NCBI GenBank assembly: GCA_943735955.1
Contig: OX030957.1
Coordinates: 3,119,595 to 3,183,594 of the forward strand
Origin: Piscicola geometra
Taxonomy: Eukaryota > Annelida > Clitellata > Hirudinida > Piscicolidae
Length of the DNA: 64,000 nucleotides
Direction: 5' to 3'
Below the pieces are notes generated by a model. It saw nothing but the letters and a program-made list of their open reading frames with translations. It had not been told where the DNA came from and did not search any database. This document shows positions 20,643 to 38,900 of this stretch, one piece after another; position 1 is the first letter of the stretch; every line of letters begins with the position of its first letter. The translations under genes were made by a program, and so were the position numbers.

Positions 20643-21449
20643 GTAATAATAAACAAATTATGCAATTCCCATCCTCTTCACCTGAATTCATATTCACTGT
20701 CACACAGGAAAAAGTGAACTTTACTTTTCCTGGTGGGTGTGTCTGGACATGCAAACATGAAGTCTAGACGACCGTCTGAGGGAAGGTCTGGACTGTGGGG
20801 GATGGCCCTGCAGTAGGAGCCGATGGTGAAGTATTCGTGGTTGAGCTGTGGGTATGGAGGGGGGTGGGCTGAAGATGGTGAGATAATGGGGGGTCTATTG
20901 CTGGTGAGAAGAGAAATATAAAAATTTTAAAAGAAAAAAACAATTTGTTATAAAAATATTTGTTTCTAAAAAAATGAAAATATATTTTTAGAAAGAAAAA
21001 AAGCTGTTTAAAAAAACATTTTTGGAAAGAAAAATTTTTTCAAAATAAAAATAATACTCTAATAAAATGGCAAATACTAAAAACTTTAAATAGACAAAAA
21101 TATTTTAAACCTTCAAATCAATCTCTCCTGCCTTCTTCTTGTCCTTCCTCTTGTGCCAACTGAGCACTCCATTGCCATCCAGCTCCAGAAAGACCTTGTG
21201 CCAAGACTCAAACACTGACTCTGCATCGGTTGAAAGGGGCTAATGTGTTTTTGGGATTTAAATTTTTTTGAGAAATTTTTTTAGTATTGTTACTTTATTA
21301 ATTTTTGCCAAATATTTCAATAAAGAAAATTTATGAAGATAAATTAATGATGTAAATCAATTAATTTGAAAAAATTAAATTTTAGAAAAGAAAAAGACCA
21401 AAAACGAACTTCCATATTTTCTGACGTAGCCCTGCTTGACTTTCGCCAT
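18799..21449 (-). CDS. PH-domain protein with Pro/Gln-rich and Gly-rich tail, complete, 8 exons
   Basis: Exons (minus strand): 21410-21449, 21111-21220, 20682-20845, 20454-20481, 20153-20357, 19561-19890, 19165-19233, 18799-19010; total 1158 nt, 385 residues. Residues 1 to about 115 read as a pleckstrin homology domain: it opens MAKVKQGYVRKYG, has SWHKVFLELDGNGVLSWHK and closes with the conserved Trp in QWLNAIVNF. Next come Pro/Tyr/Gln-rich segments of about 180 residues, a basic VVKEKKK motif, a glycine-zipper-like VLGGAVAGYAASKML and a Gly/Trp-rich end. The order PH, Pro-rich, small hydrophobic glycine-zipper end recalls evectin-type proteins, but I do not assign orthology. A PH domain suggests binding to membrane phosphoinositides. 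The donor of exon 5 could be GTCAGT (used here) or GTGGTC upstream; both keep frame. A SINE-like copy lies in intron 6. Confidence 0.85.
19331..19410 (+). mobile_element. SINE-like fragment, copy A (intron of PH-protein gene)
   Basis: Contains GCCTAAGTGGATGGGAGCTC followed by GTTTGGGTTATACGCCACTA and TAATAATGCTCG. The same core recurs in copies B (31880-32095), C (55310-55366, minus) and D (57513-57560, minus). Only the 3' part is present here. It ends in an AT-rich TAATAATAATAA tract that could be the element tail. Confidence 0.7.
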
Positions 21450-21724
21450 TACGTCACTCGTTAAATCACGAAAATTCCAATGATTTTAAAAAGTTCTAAA
21501 AATAGACGTAGGATGTGCGTTTAATGGAAAAACTGTGTAAATGAATTTCATTTTAAAATTAATATAAATGAAAATTATAATAAACTTGATAAATTTAGTT
21601 TAAACATAAGTTGAATCAATTTTATAATGTTTTTGTAACGCCAAAGTAGAAGTTTAACTAACACCAAAATAACAATCTTCAAATCGTTGAATTTTCAACA
21701 CAAGAAAAAATTTTTCTTTAAAAT

Positions 21725-27232
<5,508 letters not shown>

Positions 27233-27759
27233 TGCTTTGTTAGGAGATTATGCGAGATTGTAAATTTCAAAAGTTGAAACTAAACCTACCTTGAAGGGGA
27301 GTTGTTCAATTCAATTTTTCAGTTTATTGTGAGTTGATCGACTTTACTTGTCAAATAAATCAAAACAAAACGTCAGAAAAGACATTTATTTAAAAATAAC
27401 ATTTTTTGTTACAAACTCTTAATGTAAAACTTCGATGTAAAATCTTGAGGTAAACACTGTCTGCTCAATCGAAAGTACACTGCTGTATAAACAGACGACA
27501 CATAATTGTTAGTTGTACTTATGCAGTTTAGTCCTATCGTGAATGGCGGTGATTTGTAAGGTTTTGTTGGCAAACTAATTGAAGGTCATGATAGCACAAG
27601 AGCGAACAATTACGCTGAGAAAGAAAAAAAAAATTTCATGCCAGAATCCATTGAAGAATCTGCTCATTTTCCGCTGGAAAGAACAAGAAGAGATTCAACG
27701 AGAGAGAAAGTTTGATGGTCGATTATAACCCAAGGAGATTCCGAAAATAGGAAGTTGTC
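27233..27759. other. Short spacer between dystrophin 3' end and the RIIa-like gene
   Basis: Only 527 bp separate the dystrophin stop codon from the next start codon on the same strand. On the minus strand CTCCTAACAAAG lies immediately before the ATG at 27232; it looks like a branch-point and acceptor pair. No further coding signal was seen. Confidence 0.55.
27385..27390 (-). terminator. Candidate polyadenylation signal for dystrophin
   Basis: TTTATT on the + strand reads AATAAA on the minus strand, about 370 bases after the dystrophin stop codon and about 150 bases before the next gene's start codon. Position fits, but the motif is common in AT-rich DNA. Confidence 0.35.
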
Positions 27760-29090
27760 TTAGAGCTTTTTCGAATAGTGGTGAATTGGTTTTTTGTCGT
27801 AAACTTGAGTTTGTTTGTCTAAACTGTTGTAGTTTTTGTAGGTTGTTGATGTTTCATCTTCAGAATCATCATCATCACCATGCTTTCTCGTCTCTCGTCT
27901 TTCTTTTTTCCGTCTCTTCTTGATGACATCTTTGTTGCCTTCAACATTTCTAGAGTCTGGTGTAGAAATAGTCGGCATACTTAGCATAAGTAAAAATATT
28001 CAAATTAAATCAACAATATTTTAAAGTTAGAGATTATGGCGAGAAAGTTGAGAAACGAGCAATTCAGCGATAAAACCTCCACTGTGAGGGACGAATGGAG
28101 GAGGAGGGATGGAGGAGAGGGATGAAAAAGATTCCGATCTGGCATCTTTCCATCCACCCATCACCACCCTCGACCCCTTGTCTGGAAAGAACTGCATGGT
28201 GGGAGGTTCATCGAGGCTGGGTGTCTTACATGGAAACCATAACAATGTTTCAGACACGTCACATTATAACGTAGTATAAATCATTTGAATGATAACGATT
28301 GAAATGTAATACATAAGACAATAGTTTTAACCAAATATATATAAAGTCGTGAATCACTTGAGTGTTGATCATCATCATCATCTCCTCCATCTTCCTACTC
28401 TTCACTTCCATCCCTTTCAAACGTCTTTCAATCTGCTTCCTCTGAAGGCTGCTGTAGCCATTGTCGCTGTGGTTGTATGTGGTTGTGTGTGTGGTTGTAT
28501 GTGGCTGTATGTGGTCGCATGTGGTCGCATGTAGTTGTATGTGGTTGTGCGTGTGGTTGTGTGTATGGTTGTGTGTGGTTGCATGTGGTTGTATGTGTTG
28601 TTATATGTGATTGTGTGTGGTTGCATGTGTATGGTTACATATGGTTGTGTGTAGTTGTATTTATGTTTGTTTGTGGTTGTGTATGGTTGCATGTGTGGTT
28701 GTGTATGGTTGTATGTGGTTATGAATGATTATAATAAATTACACAATTATTTATGGTTGTATATGGTAGTATATGGTTTTGTGTGGTTATGTATGGGTGC
28801 AGGTAAATGTGTGAGGTTGTATGTGGTTGTATATTTAAGAACAAGATTGTGCATATGTTTAATGATGCTCCCATTTAAAAAAAAATGAAAGTCAAAGACG
28901 AACAAACCTGATCTTTGCTCCTCCTCCTTCCTTCCTCCTCTTCATCTCATTGTATTCCTTCAACAGGAGTCTTAGGAGGGTGATGGAGTCAAATAGAATA
29001 TAATCACATTGCACTGATGGTAATGATTATAATGGTGAAGATGATGATGATGACGACGATAGTGATGATGATGATGACCATGACGACGAC

Positions 29091-29122
<32 letters not shown>

Positions 29123-29946
29123 CCATGACGACGACGATGATGATGATACCTGTTTTCTTGGTTAAGGACTTGGATGGCAGTTTGTAGTTGTTGTTTGTTG
29201 GCGAGTTGGTGTTGCAGCATGAGACTCATGGGACTGAGATGCTGGGGTTGGTGGTTGGTGTGGTTGATGGTGTTGTGGTGTGGTTGATGGTGTTGTGGTT
29301 GATGGTGTTGTGGTTGATGGTGTTGTGGTGTGGTTGGTGGTGTTGTGGTGTGGTTGATGGTGTTGTGGTGTGGTTGGTGGTTGGTGTGGCTGGTGGTTGG
29401 TGTGGTTGATGGTGGTGGTTGATAATGGTGTGTTAGTAAAAGTTGGTTGGTAGTCACAGTCTGTTGGTGCTGGGGTGGTAGCATTGTGTGGTGTTTGGTG
29501 GTGACAAACTAGTTAAGAGTGGGGAAAAAGTACGAGATATATTATAAAACATAGTGACAAATCTTTGAAAAAACGATAAAAAAATTTTTTTTACAAGATA
29601 TATATTGAAAAATAGTTGATAATATTTGTAAAAATTATAAAAATGATTTTAAAGTACAAGCTACCACGTTCTCCTTCGACTGCTTCTGCAGCATCCTGCT
29701 GTACTGCGCGATCAAGGCGTGCTCGCTGATGCTTGGAGGTGATTTAGTATCTTTTTAGAAACTCTAAATCTACTTTGTTTTAAAATATTTAATAACTTAA
29801 AAACTTTTAAATTAAGTTCTTCATACTCTCCATCTTCTTCTTCTTCATCTTCTTCTTCCTCTTTTCCATTCAGATTCTTCATCTCACCATCATCATCAAG
29901 ATCATCCCGTGCAACATGATCATTCTTCCATGTTGTGACATTGACT
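27760..29946 (-). CDS. DMD: Dystrophin exons 42-48: C-terminal coiled coil and tail
   Basis: Exons: 29827-29946, 29665-29725, 29150-29508, 28908-28970, 28358-28466, 28077-28224, 27760-27956. Exon 43 encodes DEHALIAQYSRMLQKQS, the counterpart of the DDEHLLIQHY motif that opens the syntrophin and dystrobrevin binding region. Exons 44-46 end in a heptad-like stretch (LANKQQLQTAIQVLNQENR, then LLLKEYNEMKRRK and RKQIERRLKGMEVKSRKM), the dystrobrevin-binding coiled coil. A His/Gln/Pro-rich insertion of about 85 residues coded by TGGTTGATGGTGTTG repeats precedes it. The last exon is Lys/Asp-rich and ends SKKL. If exon 47 is not spliced, an in-frame stop follows about 18 codons later, giving a shorter end. 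Confidence 0.8.
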
Positions 29947-32900
29947 CTGCATTGTGGGTGATTTATGAGTCAATTGATTTTTTTATAAATATTTACAATT
30001 TTTATTATTTATTTAGTTTTCTTGGTGTTTTAAACACAGAAAACTCAATTTAAGAGCCAAAAATGGGGTAAAAATTCTGTTAAATGAGCAGATTACTTGT
30101 CTTGCAGGTCTTGTTTGTTCTTTCCGTGACTGAATTTGAACCTGGAAATGGTCAACGTCAAAGTTCAAATATACAAAATAATTTATTCCAAAGTTCCAAG
30201 TGCTGCTAACGACAAATGCAACTTCCATCAAATCAGGGTCCCACCTAGCGATCGTGTGATATTTCTTGCCTGCTTCGATTTTATCAAAACCCGAAATATT
30301 CTCGAAGCCATTCTTTAACCCCTCATTGTTACAAACACCAAGATCATTTGTGCAGCTCGTGGAAGTGGTATTGTTATTTTTGTTTTCCGTCGTTTTCATG
30401 TTCGCATTTGGTTCGCACAAGTGGTGCATGGAAGTCGACCTTTTGAAGAACCTCCGAATGAACGAACCCCTTGCAACACCTTTGTTTATTTCTTTTTTAT
30501 CTGCCTCTTTATTGTTTATTTCTTTTTTGTCTGCCTCTTTATTGTTTATTTCTTTATTGTCTGTCTCTTTGGTTTTAGTCTCGTGGTTTTCTTTGACTTT
30601 AATGATCTTTTCTTCATGAAATGCAACTTTAGCATTTTTAGCGGCGCCAGGTACAGACTCTGTCACTTTCTCCTCACACGTGTTCTCAGTCTTCAATGAC
30701 GGTCTTTTTGTCTCGATTTTCTCGATCACACACCGATTTTCATCCTTCTCAGCCTCCATCACAGGTATCTGGTAGCCTATGATGGTGTTATGATGGGGTT
30801 ATGATGGTGTTAGGATGGTGTTATGATGGTGATATTATGGTTTTATGAGGGCGTTAATTAGTGTGATCAGAACAGACAACAAGCTAATAGACACAGCTAT
30901 AAAAGAAACCAGAGACGCATAAAAAACCAAACACTGTTTATAACACTGAACTATTTTCGACCAAATATACATTAAAAGAGTTTTTAACGGGGCACAAGCT
31001 CAAACACACTTCGGAAAATATGTGTTTATAAGGGAGAGCATGAACCTAGCTTGTGGTGTTTCCGCAAAGTCTCCTTGGAGCGCAGTCTGTTCATGAGGAT
31101 GCTCGGAAAATCTCGGAGAGTGTCCAAGGTGGAGGTCTGGTGGGTGGGTGGGTGGGTGTCTGGTGGGTGGATGGGTGGGTGTGTGGGTAGGTGGGTGGGT
31201 GGATGTCTGGTGGGTGGGTGAGTGGGTGTGTGGGTAGGTGGGTGGGAATTATGGAACAGAATAAGTGGAGCATATTGGTAATGTTTTAATTGATTAAAGT
31301 TTCATTTTACATTTTTATTTATATTTTCGAAATTGAAGTTTAAGAATTAAGAATGTTACATCGGTCCAGTACTCCTGCATTGGATGCAACTTGTTGTGTT
31401 TGTTGCTGGTGTTGTTCTTGCTGGTGTTGTTGAGGAAACAGTTTTGGCAACAGTTGTAGGAGAGACATTTGAGACAGCGATATCTATCGGTTTTTGTGAT
31501 GTTTGAATATTTAAAATGAAGAAAAAAAAATTAAACTTTTTATTTTATTTTTTAAATATTTAATTAATTTAAAATTAAATCTTTAAAAGAAATTCTCAAA
31601 AGTAATATTCGCTCAAGACACCTTAGCCCGTAGAAAGGAGTGGTACCACAAAGACTGCACTTGACGGCGTGTTTTGCCTCCTCTCCCACTGCAACCCTCC
31701 ACGCCACTTGCAACCACACCAGCCCATCAGACTCCTCTCTTAGCCACTCCATCAAGGTGTCATGGCCGATCACCTCCCGACTGTTTGACTTGGTTGTTGT
31801 GGTTAACAGTTGTTGAATTGGATGCTGGTTCAAATAGATTTAGTGTCTTTGAAGACTACTGTCCAAATGGGTTCAGTATAGGGAGGAAACGGGTAGCCCA
31901 GTGTTAAACGACTCTCGGAATTATATATATAGCGACTCTCGGCTTGACCAGTTTTTAATAGTCGTAGGTTCGAGTGCAACCAATTTTACTTTAGTCCATA
32001 GGCGATAATGAAAATTTGCCGACTAAGTGGCCTATAGGCTTGTTTGGGTTATACGCCACTATAATAACGCCCATCATTGTTATTCTGATTATACATATGG
32101 AAGAATAAAAAGCATAATAAAATCAGAATAGCTAGAAATAAGTGGTATCTAGAGTCCATTTATGAATTCAATTAAGTTAATAATGTTTTGAAAAATATAC
32201 TTTGTTCAAGCAGCGTTCAAGCAGGAGTGGAACGTTGTCATGCCTGAAGCTCGCCCCCTCCCCCAACAACCGAGGTAGTTGTAGCAACGCCTCCAACATT
32301 TGTTGCAGTTGGTGTGCTGTTGTTGCTATAGTAACTTGTGTTGTTGTTGTTGTTGATGTTGATGTTGTTGTTGCTTTCACTGGAGGGAGTGACGAGGCTC
32401 GTTTTCTGGTTTTAGTTGTTGTTTTTGGGGGTCTCGGTGGTCTTTGCAGTTGTTGGGCTGTGGTTTGGAATGTGAGTGGCAGGGTGGCGGTTGGGAGGAT
32501 GGGAGTGAGAGTGGTCGTGAGGGTGGTGGTGCTGAGGAGGGAGAGGTTTTGAGGGGGAGGGGAGAATTCTTTTGTGATCTGGCCCACAAGAGCTGTGGAA
32601 TGAAGGTGAGTTCCAACTGGATTTACTTGCAGCATTCATCAGATTTAATTCCTTTAAAAATAAAAATTATTAAATTCACAAAAAAAGCAAGGTATGCATC
32701 TTCACCTTGGTACTTGATCTGCATGGAAGGCGCCTGCGAGAGGGTGATGAGGATCACGTGGACGCTTAACTTGTCCACCTGACCACTCTTTAGACTGATT
32801 GAAATGGGTTTTAATTTGAATAATACATTTAAATGCTAAACTAGTTAAATATACAAAAGGTGTATTAGATGATAAATACTTCAGGATACGACAGTGTACA

Positions 32901-35900
32901 ATTAGAAAAATTAATTTCACAGTTTGCAACTCGATCTAGCAAATTTAAATATTCGATTCTCACACATCGAAGCACTCCACAAAGCAGTTCACAAGTAGTT
33001 CGATTGCTGTGCTCTTTCTTAGAAGTATGTTGCTGTTGTTAATATTGTTGCTGTTGCTGTTGTTGCCAATGATGCTTTTACTTTCTTTTTTAGTGTTTTT
33101 TTCAATTGTGTTTTGTTCATCCATTTTTTCGACACTTTTTTTGGATGGATTCATTTCTTTTTTCTTGTGTTTACCGATAGTTTCGTTGTAATTTTTTTTC
33201 TTTTTTATATTTTGTTTTTTATTTTTTTCTTTTACTTTGTTCTTTTTTCTAACTTTTATTTCATCATCATCACCATCATCGTACAGATCAAACACATCAT
33301 CGTCATCATCACTATCATCATCATTATCCTCTCCATCATTATCATCATCATCTTCAAGACATTTGCTAACAAGCTGACAACACTCAGTTACAGAATACAA
33401 GTTGTACTCTTTGTTTTTTCGAGTTTTTTTCTTTCTCAAACCTTTTTTTCCATCGAAAGCAACGCAAGCAGAATATTTACTGTTTCGATTATTCGAACCC
33501 CCTTCATCATAATCATCATTTTTATCATCATCATCACCATCATCATCATCATCTTTCTTCTCATCATCTTCATCTTTATCCTTCTCATCATCACTCCACT
33601 TGTACTTTCTCATCACCTCTTCCACCTCTTCCTCCTCTTCCTTGAAAACAAACTCTCTGATCACTTTCAGCACTTTAAACACTGACACCTTGTCAACTGA
33701 TGGGGGGGGGGTAGTGATGATGAGGATGTTGGTTGGGGTTGTAACCCCTCTATCGAATAATAAAAATACTAAAAAAAATAGTCTAACATAACAATCTAAA
33801 ACATAACAACGGCCCCATAAAGAGAAACAACAACAACAACAAAAACACAATTTTTCACATATAAACAACAACGAAAAAAATAACAAAACAACAAAAATAA
33901 CAACAATTGCTCACACAACACAGCTTTCTGAAGTGTTTTCAATTTAAAAGCCATTCGGTAGGCCGAATAGCGGATCTGTGAAAAGTTCTCTGTGTCGGGA
34001 TGATGATGATGATGATGATGAAGATGATGATGATGATGAGGATGATGATCATGATCATGATGATGATGATCATGAAAGTGATGATATTGACGATGATAGG
34101 GGTGACGATGATGGGGTTGATGATAATGATGATGATGATGATGATGATGATGACGATGAAGAGGATGATGGAAACTATTATAGTTAAATATTTGAATATC
34201 CATATTTTTGGAAACTAAACCTATCTCTTCGACGAGGTGCATGAAGGAGGGGTGCTGCCACTGGGTTTCCTCTTGCTTGTGGCTGGAGGTGAGGTGAGGT
34301 GAGGTGAAGTGAGGTGAGGTGAGGTGAGGTGAGGGGAGGTGAGGTGAGGTGAGGTGAAATGAAGTGAGGTGAGATGAGGTGAGGTGAGGTGAGGTGAGGT
34401 GAGGTGAGGTGAGGTGAGGTGAGGTGAGGTGAGGTGAGGTGAGGTGAGGTGAGGTGAGGTGAGGTGAGGTGAGGTGAGGTGAGGTGAGGTGAGGTGAGGT
34501 GAGGTGAGGTGAGGTGAGGTGAGGTGAGGTGAGGTGAGGTGAGGTGAGGTGAGGTGAGGTGAGGTGAGGGGGAAGTTTAGTAGTGGGGTCTGATTTCACA
34601 ATTTAGTTTTGCAAGTTTATAAGTAATAGTAATTATATTATTGATTCGAATGTTTTGATTTAGTTAGCAGTAACATAATAACTACTTGATGTAGTAGGGA
34701 ATCGCTGTTTCAGCCACTTTAGAACGCTGCCATGGATACGACACTGTTTCTGAATGTTATATAGTTGTTATTTATTTTATTTTTAAATAAGTTAAATTTA
34801 AAATTTATTTTACTAAAATTTTAAATAAAAATTAATTAATTATCCTATTCGAACTTATATTAAAATGTTAATTTAGTAAACTTAAAAATAATGAGCATCA
34901 GCATCAATTGCATAAAGGGTAGATACGATTGAGCATGTAGAGGGAGTGGGGCATGGTGGAGAGGATGGCGTGCTTGCGTGCCTGTTTCAGTCTGTAGTCC
35001 AAGTCCTTCAGTCTGCAGTGTTGGCATTGTTAACAACTCTTCAATTTAAAGACAATTGGTGTTGTAGTTTTGTTGCTGTTTAGGCTTTCAGTTAGTTTGT
35101 TATTTGGTTAGTGATGTTGTTGTTGTTGTTGTTGCTGTTAATGCTTATAGATAGTTTGTTATTTTGTTGTGGTGTTTTTGTTGGTAGTATTGTTGTTGGT
35201 GTGATATTTTCTTTGAAGATGTATCAAATATTTAATTAAAGCGAAGATAATCATGTTTATCATGGGAGATAGATGCCTGCACGTTTGATTGAAGGCACAC
35301 AAGACGGACAGAATACCTACCTGGCGTTCACGAATTTCATTTTGCTTTCCAGCAGAAATTTAACTTTTTTTCTCATTCTTCCGTCCTCTTTTTCTTCTTC
35401 ATTATTTCCTCTCTCACTCCATCCGTTCTCAATTTTCTTCAGAAACTTTTTTAGGAGCTGTGAAGATTAAGCATGAACTTTAAAGTTTATTTTGTTTTTT
35501 AAATATTTTTTTTTATAAAGATTTTGTTTATTTAAAGATTTTGTTTTTTCAAAGGTTTTGTTTTTTAGCTGACTAAAATGGTTTTTAGTGAGAAAAGAGT
35601 TTAATAGAAGTAAAGGAACCTGAAGTCGTTTAAGATTCCTTCTCAGCTGTCGTTTGGGATTGAAACTTGTGTCATCGTTGTTGATTTGGCTTTCGGTGAT
35701 GATGGGGATGTTGTTGCTGATGTTGTTGTTGTTGTTGGTGATGTTGTTGTTGCTGGTGGTGTTGTTGTTGTTGTTGGTGGTGTTGTTGTTGTTTAAAACC
35801 CCATGAAAAGGAAAACTTTCGAGCATCTGTTGCAGCCTGTTCATCTTGTGCACAGCACATCTCCTCTTCACTGTCAAATTCTCCAAATCCTTTGTTGATT

Positions 35901-38900
35901 GTTTGAAACATTTCTAACAAAGCAACGAAAAACAAGCGGAAACCAATCAAAAAGTTTCAATCAAACAATTTGACCACAAATGCTTGGATGGCGTGAAAAG
36001 AAGTGCGGTTGCAGCGTACGTTAGTGAGGCATGCCAGTCTGCAGGAAGAACCTTCGAGAACTCTCCGCATGCCGCCATCTTGCCCCTCCCACTCCACCAC
36101 CCTCCCTTTGAGGTCCTGGGGTGGGGGGGGGGGTTGTTGAGGGGTGGATGCGTTGAAATGAATAACAACGAGCATTATTATTGAAAGAGCTTCAAAACCT
36201 AACTTGAGCTGGTTTGACTTAGCTTTTTAATTTATTTAAAAATAATAATAATAATAATACGAATAATAATAAACAATTAACATGCATATGCTTTCAAAAT
36301 GGACGGGTACCCAACCTCAAGGAGTCTTTGACAGCGTTTCAAACGTCTCAATTTGAAGGAAGAAGGCAAGTTTTTCTTTGTTTTTGTTTCATCACCACCT
36401 TCACTTTTGGCACTGTTATCATCACTACCTTCACCACTTTTGTCACAATCATCATCATTACTACTTTCATTCTTGTCATTACCCTTTTTGTTGTCAAGGC
36501 TATTAGACGTATCATCACCATAATCATCATCATCGGCATTGTCGCCATCATCATCACCATCGCGATTGCCATCATCATCATCATCAGCATTGTCGCCATC
36601 ATCATCATCATTCTTGAAGATGAAGCGGGCAAACTTTGGAGTGGATTTTTGAATCATTTTGTATTCTCTTTGAAAAGCTTCCAAGGTCGCTGTGGTTGTT
36701 GTGGTTGTGGTGGTTGCTGCAGTGGCTGTTGTTGTTGTGGTTGTTGTGGTTGTAGTGGTTGCTGTGGTTGTTGTGGTTGTGGTTGTTTCGACGAAAGTTT
36801 TTGCAGAAGTTTTGTTTTTTTTGCCAGGGGCTGGAGAGTTGGCGGAGTTGCAGTAGTTGCCTGAGATGCTCTGCCTGTCATCAAAATTGTTGTGATTTTC
36901 AGGAAGGATGTGGTGATTTAAGATGTTCTTTTCAATGCCATCTTCTGGAATAGAAGTTTTGTCGTCGTTGTGGCTTTTGGAATTGTTGTTGAGTTTGTTG
37001 ATGTTGTTTTTTATGTTGTAGCTCAAACTACTCCTGCTTGAAACTGCGGCCTTGTTCCCGATATTCCAAATACTCTCAGTCGACTGGTGGGACAACGTTT
37101 GGAAAAAAAATGGCGAACTTGCAACCAACAACTCTATTTTTTATAAATATTTTTTACTTTTAAACATTTTTCTCCATTAAACATTTTTTTAAATAATTTT
37201 CATACAACTGAAAGAGGTAATCTGAAGGCATCATTTCTGTCTTTACAGTTTTTCAGATGCAAATTCGGCAGATTTTATATTTGTTCTATTTTCCTAACTT
37301 ATTACGATTACATAGCCTTATTAAGTACCATCTAAATACATGCACTCACACATAAACAGACATTAAATCGCAAACACACAAACACTCACATACACAATCA
37401 ACCATAGACACACAAACACATAAGTTTTTCATAAAAGTATATCCGTTTTATCTATGCACAAAAAAGTTTTCAGCCTCTAAGAGACGTTGCATGTGGAAGA
37501 TTTATACGTGTATGTAATTTTTAGACGTGGTTGTTTGTGTGTTTTGTTTGTTTGTTTTGTTTGTGTGTTTTGTTTGTGTGTTTTGTTTGTGTTTTTGTTT
37601 GTGTGCGTTTTTGGATGCGATTCCGGAGAACAATTAACAAAGCTGAAACAAAATAACATGCAAAATTGAGAGAATATCATCTCAATTATTCCAGAAAAAC
37701 ACTCACCTTCTCTCCCACGCTTTCAATTTCACAGTCTTTCAAGATTTCTTCCATTCTTTCCACTCTCTTCCACAGCATTCCGCTCTCTTTTTCTACTTCT
37801 CTCACCACTCTCACATCCAAGAGATCTCTAAACTCATTCATCTTCTTCTCGTGCATTTTCAAAAGCTCCTTCAATCCGACCATGTCTTCCTTCATCAACT
37901 GATGAAAGAAATGCGTGTGTAAAAGATAAGTACAGTACTGACAGTAAAAGAATAAATAACACTGGGCAACACAACATTTGCTGTCAGAGGTTTTTTGATG
38001 GATTTAGTATAATTTTATAGTGCTGAATCCAAAAATGATATTCTCTTTTTTCAATCAGGTCAACTTTTTTATCTATGGTCACGTGACCATTTTCCTATTT
38101 TCCATATATAGAGAATATTTATTGTTGTTTTTTAGCAATTGTTTATACTTCTAAAATTCAAATAGGTTATTTTTATTTAGTTATTAAAAGTTTATTTGGA
38201 TTTTAAGTAAATATATTCTCTATATTTAGTAGATAAAATGAAAAAAGCTAGAAGGCATTGCCAAAACAGACCAGACGTTTTTTGTTATATATGCGGTGAG
38301 TATATTCTACTTTCTAACAGAAATCCAGTGACTAATTTCATAAAGATGGCTTACCACAGCTATTTTAACTTTAAGCTTGGTGACCAAGATAAAAATTGGG
38401 CTCCACACATGGTGTGCAAGACATGCACAGAGAATCTGCGTCGTTGGACCAAAGGCAAGATGAGTAGCTTAAAGTTTGGTATTCCTATGGTTTGGAGGGA
38501 ACCAAAAAACCACGTTAATGACTGTTAATTTTGTGCTGTTGATGTAAAAGGAATTAATAGAAATAACAGAAATAGTCTTGAATATCCTGATCTGGAATCA
38601 ACACGTCGTCCAGTTGCTCATTGCAACGAAATTCCTGTACCTGTTCCCACTGAACTAGACAGTGAAAGTGAAGAAAATTCATCTGTTGAAGAGAAAGAAG
38701 ATGATGATGACGTATTACTCAATGAAAAGAGATGTGTCTACAAATGAGCACTCTAGAAGTTGCAAAAAAAGAAATTTTATGCCTTGATTGTTTAATGAAA
38801 AAGTTGAAATTCTTTTTATGTTATTTTTTAATTATACTTACCATTTAAAAAACTGATAAATTTGAAGTTTTAAATATGTTAAATTTATGTTCTATTAGAA

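Noticed and set aside
36328..36864. Cys/Gly-rich + strand ORF
   Set aside because: It is the antisense of the Thr-rich and Asp-rich parts of dystrophin exon 27.
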